Assembly: GCA_030430565.1 (NCBI GenBank) | Contig: JAUIKS010000036.1 | Location: forward strand, 62,001-126,000 | Direction of reading: 5' to 3' | Origin: Polyangia bacterium | Lineage (GTDB): Bacteria; Myxococcota_A; Polyangia; Nannocystales; Nannocystaceae | DNA length: 64,000 nucleotides | Shown: piece by piece, positions 10,333 to 18,583 of the stretch | Layout of the letters: the number at the start of each line of letters is the position of its first letter | Position numbering within the stretch: position 1 is the first letter of the stretch | Notes under the pieces: generated by a model | Told to the model about the DNA's origin: nothing | Database searches by the model: none | The model's input: only the letters and a program-made list of their open reading frames with translations | Program-made: the position numbers and the translations under genes

Positions 10333-13300
10333 TCAGTCGTGCTGCTCGATCCAGGCCTTGATCTCGGCGGCCTGCTCGGCGAACGACGGACCCGACGATT
10401 CGAACTCCGCGAGCGCCTCGGCGGCGATCTTGAGCGCCGCGCTCTGCTGCCGCTTGATCCCCATCATCGTCTTGGCGAGCGAGAATTTCGCGTCCGCGAT
10501 CTTGTGCGCTGGCGCGTCGTTGGCGATGAGCAGCGCGATCGCGCGCTCGATCAACGGCACGCCGGCGGCGGCCTTGCCCCGGTACGCGGTCACGGTCCCG
10601 AGGCCGATCAGCGCGTCGGCGAGGCGCGGGTTCTGGGGGCCGAGGGTCCGCTCCTCGATCTCGAGCGCGCGTCGGTAGTAGGTCTCGGCGTCGGCGTAGG
10701 CCTTCTCGCGGCGCGAGAGCGCGGCGAGGTTGAGCAGCGGCTCGTCGAGCGAGGGGTGGTCGGGGCCGAGCCGACGCTCGCGCATCTCGAGGGCCTGCTT
10801 GAGCGTTCGGCGGGCGCGGACCGGCTGCTTCTGCGCGGCGAAGATGTTGCCGAGGTTGGTGAGCGCGTCGGCGACGTCCGGGTGGTCCGGGCCGAGCACG
10901 CGCACCAGCACCTCGTGGGCGTCCTGGAACTGCTCCCGCGCCTCGCGGAGGTCGCCTTTCTTGAGGCTGTAGGCGCCGATCTCGAGCTTGGTGCGGGCGA
11001 CGTCGGGGTGCTCTGGGCCGAGCTGCTCGGTGTAGATCTCGAGCGCCTGCTGGAAGCGCGAGAGCGCGTCGTCCCCCTGCCCGAGCTCGCCGAGCACGAC
11101 CCCGAGCTCGCGCGCGGCGTCGGCCTCGTCCTTCGTCCCGCTGCCCTCGCGATCCTTGAACATCGCGACGGCGCGGTCGTGGTGCGCGCGGGCTTTCTCG
11201 AGCTGACCGCGGCCGCGCTCGATCAGGCCGAGGGTGGTCTCGAGGCGCGCGTGCAGGGTCGAGCCCTCGCCGGTCCGGCGGACCAGCGCCATCGCGTGCT
11301 TGGACCAGCCGAGCGCGCGGGCGTGCTGCTCCTGGCGGCTGCCGAGTACCGCGGTGATGGCGATCGCGAGCTCGGCGGCGAGCTCGTCGTGGCCGGCGGC
11401 GATCGCCTCCCAGTAGCCCTCGGCGTAGGTGTCGACCGCCTCGGTGTACTCGCCCTCTATGTCTTTTAAGTCACCATCGAGCGCGAGCACCTCGGCGAGC
11501 AGCGGCGCGAAGTCGGTCTCGCGCGCGCGCTTGAGCAGCCCGTCGACGGCCTCGCGCGCGCTCGTGTACTGCCCCGTGCCCTCCTTGATGCGGGCGTTCG
11601 CCAGCTCCTGGCGGAGCGCGGCGACGACCCCCTGCTGCTCGGGATCCTCGGGCGTGAGGCCGCCGTGCGCGAGGATCTCGGCGCGCGAGCAGGTCGAGGG
11701 CGACGCGAGGTCGTTGATCGCGACGAGCGCGTTAAAGGTGATCTCCTGCGAGGGCTCCGCGAGCGTCTCGAGCAGGCTGGAGAGCGCGCCGAAGCGGAGG
11801 TTGAGGCAGGCCATCGAGCGGTCGAGCAGCTCGTCGGAGAGCTCGCCGCGCTGGTGCGCCTCGCAGACCTGGCCGTGCATCCCGGTCCACGCGCCGGTGT
11901 AGATGTCGATGCGCGCCTGAACCCTCGACCAGGTCGCGGTCCCGGCCTCGGCGGCGGCCTTCGTGAAGCCCTCCTCCAGCTGGGTCTTGCGCGCGTCGTT
12001 CCAGATCGTCGCGACGCGCGCGTCGGCGCCTTGGCACTCGGGGCGGCCGCTGTCCCCGGCGAGGCCGAAGGCGAGCCCGCCGGCGGCGCCGACCGCCGCC
12101 GCGACGCCGATCCAGAGCCGGCGGATCCCGCGGGTGTCGCGCTCGAGCTGAGCGAGCAGCGCGTCCATCGACGGGAACCTGTTTTTTGGGTCAGGAGAGA
12201 GCCCGCGCAGCAGGAGCTTGCGCAGGCGCCTCGGGACGCGGGAGCCCTGCGGCGGGTCGCGGATCTCGCCGCGGCAGACCGCCGAGATCAGCAGCTGCAG
12301 GTCGTCGTGGGTCTCGTAGGGCGACTCGCCGTACAGGCCCTCGTAGAGCGTGACGCAGAAGCTGAACTGGTCGCTGCGCGCGTCGGCGCGGCCGCCTAGC
12401 AGCTGCTCGGGCGCGATGTAGGGCGGCGTCCCCATGATGACGCCGGGCCGCGTCATCCCGCCGCCCTTGCCGCCCTTGCCGCCCTTGCCGCCCATGTCCT
12501 CGTCGTCGCGTCGCCGCACCGCGATCCCGAAGTCGATGACCTTCGCCTGGCTCTGCGCCGAGTCGACGAGCACGTTGTCTGGCTTGAAGTCGCGGTGGAT
12601 CAGCCCGGCCTCGTGGGCCGCCGCGAGCCCGCGCCCGGCCTGCACGAAGGTCTCGAGGATCTCGCGCCGGGGTCGCTGCTTCTCCTCGAGCCACTCGCCG
12701 AGCGTCGGGCCGACGATGAACTCCATCGCGACGAACAGCCGGTGCTCGATGACGCCGACGTCGTGGACCGCGACGACGTTGGGGTGCGAGAGCTTGGCGA
12801 GCACGCGGGCCTCGCGGAGCAGACGGATCTGCGCGCGCTTCTCGGTGTTGGTCGTGAGCAGCAGCTTGACCGCGATCTTGCGGTCGAGCTCCGGATCGTA
12901 GGCGCCGTAGACCACCGACATGCCGCCGGCGCCGAGGAACTCGGTGAGCTCGTAGCGCCCGACCATGCGATCGGCGGGCGGCGGCATCGTGGGATCGACG
13001 AAGTCCTCGGCGTAGCCCTCGGCGCCCTGCTGCTCGCTCCACGCCTCGCCCTCGCTGGCCTCGCCGCCGCCGCCCGCCGCGCCGTGGTCGTTGAGGAACG
13101 AGCCGTCGAGCAGCGCGAGATCCTCGGGGCCGAGCTCGGTCGTCGGGTTGTACGTGGCGTGCTTCGGCGCGCCGAGGCCGTGGCCGGCCTCCACGAGCTC
13201 GCCGTCTCGAGCCGCGGCCGCGGCGTCGTTCGCCAGCGCGGCGGCGATCAGCTCGGCGCTGCTCACCTCGGCGGCGACGTGCCCGCGGGCCGCGTCGCCG

Positions 13301-13380
13301 GACGGCCGCGCGTCGACGTCGACGCTCGCGGGCGTGTTCGACTCGCGCGTCGACGCCCGTTGTGGATCTCCACCCGGCAT
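10333..13380 (-). CDS. Membrane Ser/Thr protein kinase with C-terminal TPR domain
   Basis: A 1015-residue PknB-type kinase. Residues 1-140 are a low-complexity cytoplasmic tail. The kinase domain (about 142-415) has the Gly loop LGAGGMSVVYGAYD, Lys172 in AVKLL, HRDFKPDN at 262-269, DFG at 283-285 and GTPPYIAPE ending at 325, so it should be active. A Gly-Lys repeat (GGKGGKGGKGGG, about 297-308) sits inside the activation segment. One transmembrane helix (about 422-442) follows. The rest (about 560-1000) is a run of TPRs of the kinesin-light-chain style with repeated LGPDHPDVA-type motifs, placed outside the membrane if there is a single crossing. This architecture is common in myxobacteria, where it links signals to protein-protein binding. 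It is a single gene, convergent with paralog D. Confidence 0.92.
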   Translation of the reverse strand: MPGGDPQRASTRESNTPASVDVDARPSGDAARGHVAAEVSSAELIAAALANDAAAAARDGELVEAGHGLGAPKHATYNPTTELGPEDLALLDGSFLNDHGAAGGGGEASEGEAWSEQQGAEGYAEDFVDPTMPPPADRMVGRYELTEFLGAGGMSVVYGAYDPELDRKIAVKLLLTTNTEKRAQIRLLREARVLAKLSHPNVVAVHDVGVIEHRLFVAMEFIVGPTLGEWLEEKQRPRREILETFVQAGRGLAAAHEAGLIHRDFKPDNVLVDSAQSQAKVIDFGIAVRRRDDEDMGGKGGKGGKGGGMTRPGVIMGTPPYIAPEQLLGGRADARSDQFSFCVTLYEGLYGESPYETHDDLQLLISAVCRGEIRDPPQGSRVPRRLRKLLLRGLSPDPKNRFPSMDALLAQLERDTRGIRRLWIGVAAAVGAAGGLAFGLAGDSGRPECQGADARVATIWNDARKTQLEEGFTKAAAEAGTATWSRVQARIDIYTGAWTGMHGQVCEAHQRGELSDELLDRSMACLNLRFGALSSLLETLAEPSQEITFNALVAINDLASPSTCSRAEILAHGGLTPEDPEQQGVVAALRQELANARIKEGTGQYTSAREAVDGLLKRARETDFAPLLAEVLALDGDLKDIEGEYTEAVDTYAEGYWEAIAAGHDELAAELAIAITAVLGSRQEQHARALGWSKHAMALVRRTGEGSTLHARLETTLGLIERGRGQLEKARAHHDRAVAMFKDREGSGTKDEADAARELGVVLGELGQGDDALSRFQQALEIYTEQLGPEHPDVARTKLEIGAYSLKKGDLREAREQFQDAHEVLVRVLGPDHPDVADALTNLGNIFAAQKQPVRARRTLKQALEMRERRLGPDHPSLDEPLLNLAALSRREKAYADAETYYRRALEIEERTLGPQNPRLADALIGLGTVTAYRGKAAAGVPLIERAIALLIANDAPAHKIADAKFSLAKTMMGIKRQQSAALKIAAEALAEFESSGPSFAEQAAEIKAWIEQHD

Positions 13381-13677
13381 GACTCCCTGAGAGCTTACGT
13401 CACCCGATCACCTCAACCGAAGCGCTCTGCGGGCGCGAGGCGCCGTTTCTGAGCCGCGTGGGCGCGCGTCGCGACGCGCGCGGGCGCGCGCGTCGAGACG
13501 GCGTCACCTCGACCCTCTCTGTATGTCCTCTTCACCCTGTTTGTTTGTACATCTTGTACCCGGCGCGCGAATCAGCGCCCGCGCGCGACGGGTGACATCG
13601 CGCGGCGCTCTCGCGCGCGCGCCGGAGATCCGACGTCGACGCGCGTCGTCCCGCCGGCGCAACGCCGCCGCGCGCCG
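13381..13677. other. Intergenic region upstream of the kinase gene
   Basis: 297 bp with no gene seen. An AT-richer stretch at 13520-13560 contains the short inverted repeat GTAC-ATCTT-GTAC and is the likeliest place for the kinase promoter, which would read leftward. The rest is GC-rich with no clear structure. Confidence 0.4.
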
Positions 13678-14100
13678 TCAAGCAGGCTCGCGGCGGGCGG
13701 CGGGGCGCAGCCGGATCACGCAGAGGAGCGCGGCGTAGAGCGCGACGAAGGCGGCGTGGATGATGAGGTCGGGCCAGGGGTCGCCGACCAGCCACTCGCG
13801 CCCGAGCTCGCCGAGGCCCTTGATCCCGATCCACGCGTGGCGCGTCGCCATCACGGCGACGAGGAGGTGCTTGTGCGGCGGCGGCGTGACGGCGCCGACG
13901 AGGCAGAGCAGCCCGGTCACGACGTAGAAGCTCGAGACGCTCGCCAGCGCGGCGAGCACCAGCGAGTCCGGGGGCGCGTCGGCGATCGCCACGATCGTGC
14001 CGAAGGTCGCCTGCGGCGCGAGCCACGACGCGAGCCCGAAGCTGACGGCGAGCAGCCCGTCGACGGCGAGCAGCGCGGAGAGGAGGCGTTCGCGGAGCAT
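13678..14100 (-). CDS. Small multi-pass membrane protein
   Basis: A 140-residue protein with four hydrophobic segments, roughly LLSALLAVDGLLAVSFGLA, LVLAALASVSSFYVVTGLL, a shorter one around LLVAVMATRHAW and IHAAFVALYAALLCVI. The organisation resembles small DoxX-like or DUF4345-like four-helix membrane proteins, but no decisive motif is seen. The ATG at 14100 (MLRERLL) is chosen because the upstream extension is Arg-rich and overlaps the neighbouring gene. It follows the phytochelatin-synthase-like gene by 20 bp on the same strand, so the two are probably co-transcribed. Confidence 0.6.
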   Translation of the reverse strand: MLRERLLSALLAVDGLLAVSFGLASWLAPQATFGTIVAIADAPPDSLVLAALASVSSFYVVTGLLCLVGAVTPPPHKHLLVAVMATRHAWIGIKGLGELGREWLVGDPWPDLIIHAAFVALYAALLCVIRLRPAARREPA

Positions 14101-14120
14101 CCCTCGGACGACCTCGCGGA

Positions 14121-14828
14121 CTACCTCGCGGGCGGCGTGATCCGCAGCAGGCCGCGCTTGTGCTCGGTCGCCGCGTCGACGGTGTCGATCGCCGCGAACA
14201 GGCGCGCGGACGGGACGAGCCACGGCCCGAAGCGCTCGTTGACGTCGAGCACGAGCACCAGGTCGTCCTGCTCGAGGTAGCCGGCGATCGGCGAGTGGTG
14301 CCCGCCGCCGGTCCGAAACAGCGGGCCGCGGAGGAAGTTGACGGTGTAGCGCACGCCGGGGTCGTTGCTGCGTCGCAGGTGCGCGCGAAATTCCTCGAGG
14401 GACAGATCGCGGATGAGCTCGACCTCCGCGCCGGGGAGCTTGCGGCGCGCGATCTGGGCGAGCTCGTCGAGCGACACCCCGGGGATGCAGTAGCCGGTCC
14501 AGCAGTAGCCCGAGCCCTCGATCACGGAGCGCGGCGTCGCCTCGCCGCCCAGCGAGGTGATCACGTTCGCGAGGGTGGTCGGGCCGCAGACCGAGGGGTT
14601 GTGCTGGTACTGTACGCGGCCGTGGTAGGCGCTCGCGGCCTCGAGGGACCAGGCGCGCGCGAGCGCGTCGGCGCCCTGGTAGCGCGCGTCCTGCTTGATC
14701 GAGATGACGTCGTACTCCCTCGGCGTCGGGATCGAGAACCAGGCGACGGCGACGAGGAGGGCGAGGAGCGCGAGGACGGCGAGCAGGACTCGACGGAGCA
14801 GGCGACGACGCGGCATCAAGGTCATCAT
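14121..14828 (-). CDS. Membrane-anchored phytochelatin synthase-like cysteine peptidase
   Basis: A 235-residue protein. Residues about 10-31 form a transmembrane or signal helix. The rest matches the catalytic half of phytochelatin synthase, a papain-like enzyme that cleaves the Gly from glutathione. The triad is visible: Cys81 in PSVCGPTTLAN, His177 in GGHHSPIAGY and Asp195 in LVLDVNERFGPW, each in the usual local sequence. Bacterial homologues are half-size like this one and mostly hydrolyse glutathione to gamma-Glu-Cys rather than making polymers. Two extra Cys (CWTGYC, about 109-114) may bind metal. The anchor suggests action at the periplasmic face, where it could process glutathione or conjugates. 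No metal-resistance regulator is adjacent, but an RND pump lies upstream on the same strand. Confidence 0.82.
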   Translation of the reverse strand: MMTLMPRRRLLRRVLLAVLALLALLVAVAWFSIPTPREYDVISIKQDARYQGADALARAWSLEAASAYHGRVQYQHNPSVCGPTTLANVITSLGGEATPRSVIEGSGYCWTGYCIPGVSLDELAQIARRKLPGAEVELIRDLSLEEFRAHLRRSNDPGVRYTVNFLRGPLFRTGGGHHSPIAGYLEQDDLVLVLDVNERFGPWLVPSARLFAAIDTVDAATEHKRGLLRITPPAR

Positions 14829-14850
14829 AGCGGCGGCGGAGACGACGAAC

Positions 14851-14876
14851 GGCGCGCCGTCCGGGGACGACGCGCC
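14851..14876. terminator. Hairpin between the phytochelatin-synthase-like gene and the upstream small ORF
   Basis: Arms GGCGCGCCGT and ACGACGCGCC pair with one mismatch around the loop CCGGGG. It would end minus-strand transcripts coming from the RND operon. It has no U-tract. Confidence 0.4.
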
Positions 14877-14905
14877 GCGCGTGTGTAGGTCGCGGTCGTG
14901 ACGGG

Positions 14906-15031
14906 CTACTCAGCCCGCGACGAGCGCTCGGCCGCGAGCTCGGCGGCGGCCTCGTCAGCCTCGCGGGCGGCGGCCGCGTCCGCGCGCGAGCGCTGCGCGA
15001 CCTGCTTGGCGTAGCGCTTGAGGTAGTCCAT
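14906..15031 (-). CDS. Short Ala/Arg-rich ORF, possibly a gene remnant
   Basis: A 41-codon frame starting MDYLKRYAKQVAQRSRADAA and ending in an Ala/Glu-rich helix. The frame continues upstream without a start until a TGA. In the neighbouring frame just upstream, a similar Ala-rich stretch (NEAAAQARAAGLITKLLALL) runs into it, which suggests one longer helical protein broken by a frameshift near 15045-15060. I do not recognise the family. It may be the small 3' gene of the RND operon, a remnant, or not coding. Confidence 0.3.
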   Translation of the reverse strand: MDYLKRYAKQVAQRSRADAAAAREADEAAAELAAERSSRAE

Positions 15032-15166
15032 GGCCTTCAGACCGCGCGCCGCCCAGAAGCGCGAGGAGCTTGGTGATCAAGCCTGCGGCGCGCGCCTGGG
15101 CGGCGGCCTCGTTCTCGCGGAGGGGACGATGATTCTCACCAGCGGGGGCGCGCGGTGAGGAGCGCG

Positions 15167-18100
15167 TCAGCCCTCGCCCTTGAGGTCGCGCCAGGCTTTC
15201 TTGGTGCGCCCGGGGACGAGGCTGTAGACGCAGGGGATCACGATCAGCGTGAGCAGGGTCGCGACGAGCAGGCCGCCGATGACCGCGAGCGCCAGCGGGG
15301 TGCGCAGCGCGGCGCCATCACCGAAGCCGAGCGCCATCGGGAGCAGGCCGAGGACCGTGGTCGCCATCGTCATGATGATCGGGCGCACGCGCAGGCCGCC
15401 CGCGGTGACGAGCGCCTCGCGGACGCTGAGCCCCTGACCGCGGCGGTGGTTGACCGTGTTGATCAGGACGATCGCGTTGTTGACGACGATGCCGCAGAGG
15501 ATGATCGCGCCGATGCCGACCATCGCCGAGATCGGGGTGCTCGTGAGCACGCAGGCCAGGATCGCGCCGACCAGCGAGAGCGGGACCGTGAACATGATCA
15601 GCAGCGGGTGGTGCAGGCTCTCGAAGCTCGAGGCCATGACGACGTAGATCAGGAACACCGAGATCGCCGCGGTCATCAGCAGGCTCGAGAGCGAGCCAGA
15701 CATCTCGGCGGCCTGGCCGGCGACGTAGGCCGAGACGCGCTCGTCGTCGCCGCGGTGGGCGGCGAGCGCGGCCCGGACCTCCTCGGCGACGCCGCCCAGG
15801 TTCGCGCTCGCGAGGCGCGCGCGGATCCGCAGGCCGCGGCGGCCGTCGATGCGCCGGACCTCGGCGGGGCCGACGGCCGGCTCGAGCTCGGCGACGGCGG
15901 AGAGCAGCACCGGGACCTCCTGGACGACGCCGACCTGGATCTTGGCGACATCCTCGACGGAGCTGCGGTCGACCCGCGGGAGCTGGACGCGGACGTCGAG
16001 CTGGCGGTCGCTGGCGTGCATCTTGGTGACGAGCTCGCCCTGCAGCGCGCGCTGGACCGCGCCAGCGGCTGTCTCAACGGTCAGGCCGAGTCGGCCGAGG
16101 CGCTCACGGTCGAAGTCGACGCGGACCTCGGGGCGGCCGGCGAGGTCGTCGGGCGCGGCGTCGACCAAGCCGTCGATCTCGCTGAGCTCGGGGAGCAGCC
16201 GGCGGGCGTGCGCCTTCGAGCGCTCGGGATCCTCGGCGAAGATCTGCAGCTCGATCGGCGCGTCGAAGGAGAACAGCGCGGGCCGGCCGAGGCGGACGGA
16301 GGCGCGCGGCTCGAGCACGGCGCCCTGCATGCGCGCGAACAGCTCGCGCTCGCGCGCCGCCGCGGCCTGCTCGTCGAGCGCGGGGTCGAGGCGGACGTTG
16401 ACCTGGGCGAGGTGCGTGCCGGTGATCGAGCCGGTGGCGCTGTCGCCTGCGGTCATGCTGCCGACCCGCGCGAACACCCGCGCGACCCCGGGCGCGCCGT
16501 CGACGCTGTCGATGACGCGGCGAGTGAGCTCGGTCGAGCGCTCGATCGCGGTGCCCTGGGGGAGCGCGATCTGGACGAAGAACTCGCCCTGCTGCACGTC
16601 CGGCAGGAGCGTGCGCCCGAGCCCCTGGGCGAGCCCGAAGGTGAAGACGCAGAGGCCGAGGGTCGCCAGCAGGATGACGCCGCGCAGGCGCAGCGAGAGC
16701 CGCAGGACCGCGGGGTACTGCCGCTCGAGCGCCTCGTAGGCGAAGGTCAGCGGGCGCGCGAGCAGGTGCAGCGCGCGACCGAGGACGTACACCAGCGCGC
16801 GCAGCGGGATGAACAGGACGGCGACCAGGCCGACGAGGATCGCGGCGAGCGGGCCGGGGCGGGCGCTGGCGTCAGGCGCTTCGGCGGCGCCGCCCAGGCT
16901 CTGGAGCACCGGGACGAGCGTGAGGCTGACGAGCATCGACGAGACGATGCTGAAGGAGACGGCGTAGCTGAGGTCGCGGACGAGCTGCCCGGCGACGCCC
17001 TCGACGAAGGCCATGGGCAGAAACACCGCGACCGTGGTGAGGGTCGAGGCGACGACCGAGGGGGCGACCTCGGTGGTGCCCTGGATCGCGGTCTCGCGCG
17101 GGCGCAGGCCGTCGGGGTCGCTCGTCTCGCGCACGCGCGCGATCGACTCGAGCACCACGATCGCGTTGTCGACCAGCATGCCGACGCCGAGCGCGAGGCC
17201 GCCGAGGCTCATGAGGTTGAGCGAGACGCCGAGCAGCTGCAGCGGGATGAAGGTCGCCAGGAGCGAGAAGGGGATCGTCGTGGCGATGACCGCGGTCGCT
17301 CGCAGGTCGCGGAGGAAGAACAGCAGCACGAGGATCGCGAGCGCGCCGCCGATCAGCGTGTTGGACTCGACCTCCCGGATCGCCGACTCGATGAACTGCG
17401 CTTGGTTGCTGAGGATGACGAGGCGCTCGCCGGCGTCGAGCCGCAGCCCGCTGCCCGCGGCGGTGGCCTCGACGGCCTCGGCGACCGCCTGCGCGACCGC
17501 GACGGTGTTGGCGTCGCCCTCGCGGAACACCGCCAGCTCGACGGCCTCGTCGCCGCCGACCAGCGAGAGCTCCTCGCGCTCCGCGGGCGCCCGGCGGACG
17601 CGCGCGACATCGTGCAGACGGAGCTCGGCGCTGCCGGTGCTGCGGATGATCGTCTCGCCGAGGGCCTCGGGCGTGCGCGCCTCGTGGACGGTGCGGATCA
17701 GGTAGCGACTGCCGCGCTCGTTGAGCGCGCCGCCGGGCCGGTTGACATTGTCAGACGTGATCGCGGCGGCGACCTCGTCGGCGGAGATCCGCAGGGCCGC
17801 GAGGCGGGCGGGGTCGAGCTCGACGAGCACCTCGTCCTCGTCGCCGCCGTGCAGCTGGACCGCGGCGACGCCGGGGATCTTCTCGAGCGCGCGCTTGACC
17901 TGCAGGTCGGCGTGGCGGCGCAGCAGCGAGAGGTCCGCGCTCGCGATCCCCGCGCTCTGCTCGGCGCGCTCGGCGGCCTCGGCGCTGGAGGAACGGCGTC
18001 CGGCGGCGGCGGGGTCCTGGGCGACCAGCGCGAGGCGCATGATCGGCTCTTGGGACGGGTCGTAGCGCAGGACGACCGGGCGCTCGCCGCCCTGCGGGAG

Positions 18101-18562
18101 GGCGAGGCGATCGAGCTTCTCCCGCACGTCGTCCATGGCCCGGTCCATGTTGGTGCCCCACGCGAAGTCGAGGACGACCTCGCTGGTGCCCTCGCGGGAC
18201 ACGGACTCAAAGTGGACCACGCCCGGGATCGCGCTGACCAGCTCCTCGACCGGGCGGGTGATCAGCTCCTCGACCTCGGTGGGCGCGGCGTCCGGGTAGT
18301 CGGTCTGGACGGTGATGCTCGGGTAGCTGAGGTTGGGCAGCAGGTCGACCGGGAGCCGCAGGAGCGCGACCACGCCGAAGACCAGCACCGCGATCGTGAC
18401 CATCGTCGTGGTCACCGGTCGGAACACGGTGCCGGCGATGAAGTTGCCGGTGCCCGCGCCGGGTGGGGCGAGGCCGTCCTCGTCGTCGAGGTCGTCCTCG
18501 AGCGCGTCGTCGGGCGCGTCGTCAGCCGGGTCCGGCGGGCGCGGTGCGTTGTCGTCGACCAT
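15167..18562 (-). CDS. RND-family efflux transporter, HAE-1/AcrB-like permease
   Basis: A 1131-residue inner-membrane proton antiporter subunit. An acidic Pro-rich tail (about 1-38) precedes the first helix. Family landmarks are present: DLLPNLSYPSITVQTDYP with PTEVEELITRPVEE after it, two large periplasmic loops, and helix 4 with GMLVDNAIVVLE. Asp is kept at the first of the two AcrB proton-relay positions and replaced by Asn at the second, as in many related pumps. The second half repeats the fold, ending in SLVPGRTKKAWRDL. The substrate cannot be told from sequence. Its adaptor is encoded 21 bp upstream; no TolC-type gene is in the window, so the outer-membrane channel must come from elsewhere. 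Confidence 0.92.
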   Translation of the reverse strand: MVDDNAPRPPDPADDAPDDALEDDLDDEDGLAPPGAGTGNFIAGTVFRPVTTTMVTIAVLVFGVVALLRLPVDLLPNLSYPSITVQTDYPDAAPTEVEELITRPVEELVSAIPGVVHFESVSREGTSEVVLDFAWGTNMDRAMDDVREKLDRLALPQGGERPVVLRYDPSQEPIMRLALVAQDPAAAGRRSSSAEAAERAEQSAGIASADLSLLRRHADLQVKRALEKIPGVAAVQLHGGDEDEVLVELDPARLAALRISADEVAAAITSDNVNRPGGALNERGSRYLIRTVHEARTPEALGETIIRSTGSAELRLHDVARVRRAPAEREELSLVGGDEAVELAVFREGDANTVAVAQAVAEAVEATAAGSGLRLDAGERLVILSNQAQFIESAIREVESNTLIGGALAILVLLFFLRDLRATAVIATTIPFSLLATFIPLQLLGVSLNLMSLGGLALGVGMLVDNAIVVLESIARVRETSDPDGLRPRETAIQGTTEVAPSVVASTLTTVAVFLPMAFVEGVAGQLVRDLSYAVSFSIVSSMLVSLTLVPVLQSLGGAAEAPDASARPGPLAAILVGLVAVLFIPLRALVYVLGRALHLLARPLTFAYEALERQYPAVLRLSLRLRGVILLATLGLCVFTFGLAQGLGRTLLPDVQQGEFFVQIALPQGTAIERSTELTRRVIDSVDGAPGVARVFARVGSMTAGDSATGSITGTHLAQVNVRLDPALDEQAAAARERELFARMQGAVLEPRASVRLGRPALFSFDAPIELQIFAEDPERSKAHARRLLPELSEIDGLVDAAPDDLAGRPEVRVDFDRERLGRLGLTVETAAGAVQRALQGELVTKMHASDRQLDVRVQLPRVDRSSVEDVAKIQVGVVQEVPVLLSAVAELEPAVGPAEVRRIDGRRGLRIRARLASANLGGVAEEVRAALAAHRGDDERVSAYVAGQAAEMSGSLSSLLMTAAISVFLIYVVMASSFESLHHPLLIMFTVPLSLVGAILACVLTSTPISAMVGIGAIILCGIVVNNAIVLINTVNHRRGQGLSVREALVTAGGLRVRPIIMTMATTVLGLLPMALGFGDGAALRTPLALAVIGGLLVATLLTLIVIPCVYSLVPGRTKKAWRDLKGEG

Positions 18563-18583
18563 CTTCGACCATCGCTGCTGCGC

